Positions 59,725-64,000 of a stretch of 64,000 bases of DNA are shown here, one piece after another. Position numbers and translations under genes: made by a program. A model generated the notes under the pieces. The model made no database searches, was not told where the DNA came from, and saw only the letters and a list, made by a program, of their open reading frames with translations. This DNA is from an uncultured Eubacteriales bacterium (GTDB taxonomy: Bacteria; Bacillota; Clostridia; Christensenellales; Aristaeellaceae): assembly GCA_900315675.1 (NCBI GenBank), contig OMZY01000022.1, positions 1 through 64,000 of the forward strand. The letters run 5' to 3'. The stretch's first letter is position 1. Each line of letters starts with the position of its first letter.

Positions 59725-61683
59725 TTACTTTTTCTCTTCTGCCTGGTCGTCCGCTTTGCGGACGACCTTAAAGAACACCGCGGCCAGGGGCGGGAGGACA
59801 ATTTCGCAGGAGAAGGGATGCTCTTCCTGGGGGATTTCCTCCGCTTTGCAGACGGTGCCGTTATAGAGGTTGCTGCCGCCGAACTCCGCCCGGTCGGAAT
59901 TGAGGATTTCCGTCAGCTCGCAGTCAAAGGGCAGGCCGACGCGGTAATTGAGATAGGGCTGGGGTGTGAAGTTCACCGCGCAGACGATGGCGTTCTTGTC
60001 CTCGTCCAGGCGCATGACCGCCGCGGCGCTGCGCTCCTTGTCGTTCACGTTGAGCCACTTGAAGCCGTACCAGCTGTCGTCAATCCGGTGCAGGGCGGGC
60101 TCGGTGGTGTAGAGGTGGTTCAGGGCCTTCACGTATTCCAGCAGGTCCGGATGCCGCTCGTAGTTCAGCAGGAACCAGTCCAGCTGCTCATAGTCCCGCC
60201 ACTCCGCAAACTGGCCGAACTCGCCGCCCATGAAGAGCAGCTTTTTGCCGGGGTGCACCATGTAATACCCGTAAAGGGCGCGCAATCCGGCAAACTTCTG
60301 CCACAGATCCCCGGGCTGCTTGTCGATCATAGAGCGCTTGCAGTGAACCACCTCGTCATGGGAGAAGGGCAGCACATAGTTTTCGCTGAAGGCGTACATC
60401 ATGGAGAAGGTGATCTTGTCATGATGGTACTGCCGGTAGATGGGATCCATATCGATATAGGACAGGATGTCGTTCATCCAGCCCATGTTCCATTTGAAGC
60501 TGAAGCCCAGGCCGCCCTCGGCGATGGGATGGGTAACCCGGGGGAAGGCGGTGGATTCCTCCGCCACGGTGACCGCGCCGGGGCACTCCTTGTGGATGGT
60601 TTCATTGAACTTCTGCAGGAAGCGGATGGCGTCCAGGTTTTCGTGCCCGCCGTTCTCGTTGGGCACCCACTGGCCGGGCTCCTTGCCGAAATCCAGGTAG
60701 AGCATGCAGCTGACCGCGTCGCAGCGCAGGCCGTCGGCGTGGTATTCCTTCAGCCAGAAAAGGGCGTTGGACAGGAGAAAGCTGGCCGATTCGCCCCGGG
60801 CGTAGTCAAACAGCAGCGTGCCCCACTGCGGCATTTCAGCCCGGCGGGAATCCGCGTGCTCATAGCAGGGGGTGCCGTCAAAGAGGCGCAGGCCCGCCTC
60901 GTCCTTGGGGAAGTGGGCGGGAACCCAGTCCAGGATGACCCCGATGCCCGCCTGGTGCAGCCGGTCCACCAGGTACCGGAGCTGGTCCGGGGTGCCGTAG
61001 CGGGAGGTGGGGGCGTAATAGCCGATCACCTGGTATCCCCAGGAGCCGTCAAAGGGATGCTCCATCACCGGCATGAACTCCACATGGGTATAGCCCATGT
61101 CCTGCAGGTAGGGTACCAGCTGGTCCGCGATCTCCGCGTAGTTGAGGACGCGGCCGTCCTCTCCCCGGCGCCAGGTGCCCAGGTGCATTTCATAAATGTT
61201 CATGGGCCGGCGGAAGGGATCCGCCTTCTTCCGGGCTTTCATCCATTCGCTGTCGTTCCACTCATAGCCGGACAGGTCCCGAAGCTTGCTGCCGTTGCTG
61301 GGCCGCAGCTCCATTTCAAAGCCGTAGGGATCGGCCCGCATGTGCCATTCCCCGTTGGCGCAGAGGATATCGTATTTATAGGTGCGCAGCAGCTCTTTCT
61401 GCCCCGGCGTGAGCGTATTGTCCGCCGGGCGGAACAGGGCGTCCGGCAGCCGCAGCTCCCAGATGCCGTCATACTGCTTGACCATGGGATAGGCTTCCGG
61501 ATCCCAGCCGCAGAAGCCGCCCACAAGGGAGACGCGCTGGGCGTTGGGCGCCCAGACGGAGAAATGCCATTTCAGCTCCCCGTCCTCTTTCACGGGATGC
61601 GCGCCCAGGAAGTCATACGCGTCCGCGCAGTTCCCGGAGTGAAAACTTTCCCGTCGCTGGCCGTCCGGCGGATTGTACCACAT
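59725..61683 (-). CDS. glgB: 1,4-alpha-glucan branching enzyme
   Basis: A 652-residue glycogen branching enzyme (GH13). N-terminal CBM48 (about 25-125: WHFSVWAPNAQRVSLVGGF), then the catalytic barrel with VEFMPVMEHPFDGSWGYQ, nucleophile in ADGLRCDAVSCML, acid in VTVAEES and stabiliser in LPFSHDEVVH, and a C-terminal beta domain (about 550-640). Length fits GlgB. Transfers 6-8-residue alpha-1,4 chains to alpha-1,6 branch points in cytoplasmic glycogen. Start follows GGGAGGCTTGCATCT. No other glycogen gene lies in the window. Confidence 0.95.
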   Translation of the reverse strand: MWYNPPDGQRRESFHSGNCADAYDFLGAHPVKEDGELKWHFSVWAPNAQRVSLVGGFCGWDPEAYPMVKQYDGIWELRLPDALFRPADNTLTPGQKELLRTYKYDILCANGEWHMRADPYGFEMELRPSNGSKLRDLSGYEWNDSEWMKARKKADPFRRPMNIYEMHLGTWRRGEDGRVLNYAEIADQLVPYLQDMGYTHVEFMPVMEHPFDGSWGYQVIGYYAPTSRYGTPDQLRYLVDRLHQAGIGVILDWVPAHFPKDEAGLRLFDGTPCYEHADSRRAEMPQWGTLLFDYARGESASFLLSNALFWLKEYHADGLRCDAVSCMLYLDFGKEPGQWVPNENGGHENLDAIRFLQKFNETIHKECPGAVTVAEESTAFPRVTHPIAEGGLGFSFKWNMGWMNDILSYIDMDPIYRQYHHDKITFSMMYAFSENYVLPFSHDEVVHCKRSMIDKQPGDLWQKFAGLRALYGYYMVHPGKKLLFMGGEFGQFAEWRDYEQLDWFLLNYERHPDLLEYVKALNHLYTTEPALHRIDDSWYGFKWLNVNDKERSAAAVMRLDEDKNAIVCAVNFTPQPYLNYRVGLPFDCELTEILNSDRAEFGGSNLYNGTVCKAEEIPQEEHPFSCEIVLPPLAAVFFKVVRKADDQAEEKK

Positions 61684-61882
61684 AGATGCAAGCCTCCCTG
61701 TTCATTTTTTATCCTGTGGAATGATTATATCACAGATTGCGGTCAGTTTGCGCGTTTTTTGCGGAAAAGACGAGTGGATTTCCGGTGGCGGCGGAGGGCG
61801 GGAGGCTGTATAATGGGGATATTCTGACAGGTCTTTGAAAACGCGGCATCTGATTTTCCACCGAAGGGAGGCGGAAACGGGC

Positions 61883-62590
61883 ATGAAATACAGGGCGGTC
61901 TTTTTTGACAGGGACAATACCCTGACCTATTTCAATCCGGAAAAGGAACGCTGGCGGGATGAGACGATTGCCGCCTGGAGCGGGAAACCCTTTGAGCTGC
62001 CCTACGATAAAATGATGAAGCTGTTTTCCCAGGCGTCGGAGGGGCGGAGCCCCTGGTACCGGAACCTGGAGGATGAAAAGGCGTTTTTCCGCCGGTACTA
62101 CCGCTGCCTGCTTCAGGAAGAGGGCGTGGAGGAAAGCCTGGAGGAGCGGGCGGAAAAGCTTTTCCGGGAACTGTGGTGCAACGGTGACCGGCTGCTTTTC
62201 CCCGAAACCAGGGAGGTGCTGGAATACTTACGCGGCCGGGGGTATAAGATGGGTGTGATCAGCGACACGTCCCCGTCCCTGGAATACACGCTGGAGCAGC
62301 TGGGCATCGCGAAGTATTTTGATTCCTTTACCGCCAGCTCCCTCGTGGGCGCGGGAAAGCCGAACCCGGTAATCTATCAGGCGGCGCTGGATTCCCTGGG
62401 CGTCAAGGCGGAGGAGAGCCTCTATGTGGACGACCATCCGCCGGAAGCGGAGGGCGCCCGGGCGCTGGGCTTCACCGCCTTCCGGATTGACCGGACAGGG
62501 GAAGACCGCGGAGCGTGGACGATCCGGAGCCTTACGGACCTGGTCCGCTTCGCGGAAAACAGTGAATCATACAAAGGAGATAGGCGGTAA
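61883..62590 (+). CDS. HAD-superfamily phosphatase (phosphoglycolate phosphatase-like)
   Basis: A 235-residue HAD hydrolase: motif I FFDRDNTLTYF, motif II GVISDTSPS, motif III lysine in GAGKPNPVIY, motif IV VDDHPPEAEGAR. The cap is helical (about 20-95), as in subclass IA. Start at 61883 follows GGGAGG. Substrate not deducible. The next gene starts 22 bases further on. Confidence 0.88.
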   Translation: MKYRAVFFDRDNTLTYFNPEKERWRDETIAAWSGKPFELPYDKMMKLFSQASEGRSPWYRNLEDEKAFFRRYYRCLLQEEGVEESLEERAEKLFRELWCNGDRLLFPETREVLEYLRGRGYKMGVISDTSPSLEYTLEQLGIAKYFDSFTASSLVGAGKPNPVIYQAALDSLGVKAEESLYVDDHPPEAEGARALGFTAFRIDRTGEDRGAWTIRSLTDLVRFAENSESYKGDRR

Positions 62591-62611
62591 TCAATGACAG
62601 CCGGAGGAAAC

Positions 62612-63571
62612 ATGAAATACGCCATTATCGCGGACGTTCACGGAAACTGCCCCGCGCTGCGGACGGTGCTGGAAGACGCCGGAAGAAAAGGAATCACCCG
62701 CTTCCTGTTCGCGGGGGACTACTGCATCAGCGGGCCCTGGCCGGAGGAGTGCGTCAGCGCGATCCGGGGGATTGAGGATAAAACAGTGATCCGGGGCAAC
62801 GAGGAAAAGTACCTGGAGAACCTGCAGGGAAAAGACCCGGCAGGGTGGACCGACGGCCAGATGCAGGCTTCGTATTACGCCTTCCGGAACCTTTCCCCGG
62901 AGAACCGGGCGTATGTGCTGGCCCAGCCGGAGCGGGCGGACTTTGAGGTTTGCGGCGTGCCGGTGCACATGGCCCATTCCTCCGTGGACTTTATCGGAAC
63001 CCGGGCGTTCTATACCTGGAATTCCGTGACCGTGGCGGAACGGAGCGGGCTGCCGGGGGCCGATCCGGAACGAATCCTGGCGGGGATGCGGGACGAACGG
63101 GAGCGGGATCCGGAATTCCTGGAGGCGGCGTCCGGCCTTGAAAGAGGAATCTATATCTTCGGCCATTCCCATATCCAGTGGACCTGGCAGGATGAGCAGG
63201 CGGGCGTGTACATGATCAATCCCGGCTCCTGCGGCCTGCCGCTGGACGGGCGGCCGGACTGCGTGCCCTATACCATCCTGGAGATTACGGAAGACGGGCA
63301 GGTCCGGATTGAGGAGCAGCAGGTGCCCTTTGACAAGGCGGCCTATATCGGCACAGTGAAAAAATCCCGGATGTACCGGGAAGCGAATATCTGGAGCCGG
63401 GTGATCCTGCGGGAACTGGCCTTCGCCCGGGAACATGTCTATTATTTCCTGAGATTCGTGGAGCAGTTCGCGAAGGAGATCGGGGACGAACGGAGGCCCT
63501 ACGCCGTGGACACCTGGGAGAGGGCCTATGAAGCCTGGAAAACAAAGCAGGAACTCTTCCCGGCCGAATGA
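62612..63571 (+). CDS. Metallophosphoesterase, paralogue of the gene at 58679
   Basis: A 319-residue phosphoesterase with IIADVHGNCPALR, FAGDYCISG, RGNEEKYL, FGHSHIQWTW and INPGSCGLP. The C-terminal extension (about 250-319) differs from its paralogue and contains many aromatic residues (YYFLRFVEQFAKEI). ATG at 62612 follows CCGGAGG. It forms an operon with the HAD phosphatase. Confidence 0.88.
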   Translation: MKYAIIADVHGNCPALRTVLEDAGRKGITRFLFAGDYCISGPWPEECVSAIRGIEDKTVIRGNEEKYLENLQGKDPAGWTDGQMQASYYAFRNLSPENRAYVLAQPERADFEVCGVPVHMAHSSVDFIGTRAFYTWNSVTVAERSGLPGADPERILAGMRDERERDPEFLEAASGLERGIYIFGHSHIQWTWQDEQAGVYMINPGSCGLPLDGRPDCVPYTILEITEDGQVRIEEQQVPFDKAAYIGTVKKSRMYREANIWSRVILRELAFAREHVYYFLRFVEQFAKEIGDERRPYAVDTWERAYEAWKTKQELFPAE

Positions 63572-63597
63572 TCTGCAATTGGAAACAGAGCGGGGAA

Positions 63598-63625
63598 AAC
63601 GGGGGGACGGTTCCTTTCGTTCTCC
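63598..63625. repeat. Third copy of the GGACGGTTCCTTTCGTTCTC repeat
   Basis: ACGGGGGGACGGTTC followed by CTTTCGTTCTC, matching the family at 57150 and in part 55701. It lies in the gap between the metallophosphoesterase and the DUF554 gene, next to a CTGAATT simple repeat at 63694. Confidence 0.6.
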
Positions 63626-63718
63626 GCAAAGCAAAACTGGGACTGTTTATAAGCAGATCCCGGTTTCTGTATGTACTGATTGTTTGGAATAACATTCTGA
63701 ATTCTGAATTCTGAATTT

Positions 63719-63738
63719 AAGCCTGCTACCGCAGGCTT
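63719..63738 (-). terminator. Terminator overlapping the DUF554 stop codon
   Basis: AAGCCTGC-TACC-GCAGGCTT stem at the end of the leftward gene, with an A/T-rich flank on both sides. Confidence 0.65.
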
Positions 63739-64000
63739 AAAAGCTCCAGGGGATATACGCTGCGATGACCGCCAGAACCACCGCCGGCAGCATGTTGGCG
63801 ACCCGCACCTTCTTGCCCCAGACCAGGTTCACGCCGACGCAGAAGATCAGCACGGAACCGATGAGGGAAAGGTAGGCCGCGGCAAGGGGCGTAATGACGG
63901 GCGCCACCAGCCTGGCCAGCAGGGTGATGCTTCCCTCAAAAAGCAGGATCGGGATGGCGGAGAAGGCCGCGCCCTTGCCCAGGGAGGAGGTCATGACCGC
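63737..64000 (-). CDS. DUF554 membrane protein (partial, 5' end beyond window)
   Basis: The C-terminal 87 or so residues of a DUF554 (YdfK-like) multi-pass membrane protein: GKGAAFSAIPILLFEGSITLLARLVAPV, LSLIGSVLIFCVGVNLVWGKKVRVANMLPAV and the ending YIPWSF are characteristic of the family. Full-length members are about 230 residues; the rest lies beyond the right edge. Function unknown. Confidence 0.88.
   Translation of the reverse strand, partial: AVMTSSLGKGAAFSAIPILLFEGSITLLARLVAPVITPLAAAYLSLIGSVLIFCVGVNLVWGKKVRVANMLPAVVLAVIAAYIPWSF

Noticed and set aside
59650-61827. 725-codon rightward open frame opposite glgB
   Set aside because: Antisense reading of the GH13 gene; repeated VV/GV-rich sequence without domains.
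62591-63634. 347-codon leftward open frame opposite the second metallophosphoesterase
   Set aside because: Antisense to a gene with a complete metal-binding motif set.

Overview
The window looks like the chromosome of a Bacillota (Clostridia-type) bacterium. The evidence is that nearly every gene has a strong AGGAGG-type ribosome binding site, that ATG is mixed with GTG and TTG starts, and that the secreted proteins have Gram-positive signal peptides and a lipobox. The phage parts have the families usual in clostridial siphoviruses. I cannot name the species. All calls come from reading the sequence and from recalled family features; no search was run.

About 1-52.5 kb is accessory DNA. 1-13.8 kb is the end of a siphophage late operon: tape measure (cut by the window edge), a DUF4314-like protein, distal tail protein, tail endopeptidase with a long decapeptide repeat, tail fibre, holin, and NlpC/P60 endolysin. 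13.9-22 kb is cargo in tight, overlapping gene order: small membrane proteins, a secreted ComEC-like hydrolase, a rhomboid protease, zinc-ribbon proteins, a WYL regulator, a voltage-gated-type K+ channel and a SAP-domain protein. At 22-23.5 kb a leftward gene closely resembling the anti-CRISPR AcrVA2 faces a divergent HTH gene across a palindrome. 23.6-30.5 kb is a six-gene block: a serine recombinase whose C-terminus carries a domain that recurs as three stand-alone paralogues, one unrecognised protein, and a Fic-fold protein that has lost its catalytic histidine. A second serine recombinase with a small HTH partner (30.7-32.6 kb) may be the phage integrase.

32.7-38 kb is AT-richer. It holds a possible structured RNA and secreted proteins, including a TPR/Big2 protein and an Ltp-type superinfection-exclusion-like protein. 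A tRNA-Val(CAC) at 38.35 kb sits between mirrored IS21-like repeat clusters. 38.6-44.8 kb has a partial phage replication module (DUF2800, DUF2815 and a family-A DNA polymerase interrupted by one in-frame TAG). 44.9-50.4 kb is a defence island: an ATPase + TOPRIM pair of PARIS/RloAB type, then a three-gene ABC-3C-like system. An ISL3-transposase-like fragment, an HTH-tailed protein, iteron-like repeats and a tRNA-like 3' fragment (52.47 kb) follow. That fragment is the likely right edge of the integrated DNA.

52.6-64 kb is GC-rich ordinary chromosome: two paired secreted alpha/beta hydrolases, a PadR/DUF2812 membrane operon with a clear promoter-operator, a rhodanese lipoprotein, a HIT protein, two paralogous metallophosphoesterases, glycogen branching enzyme, a HAD phosphatase and a partial DUF554 membrane protein. 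Dispersed inverted repeats lie between several of these genes.
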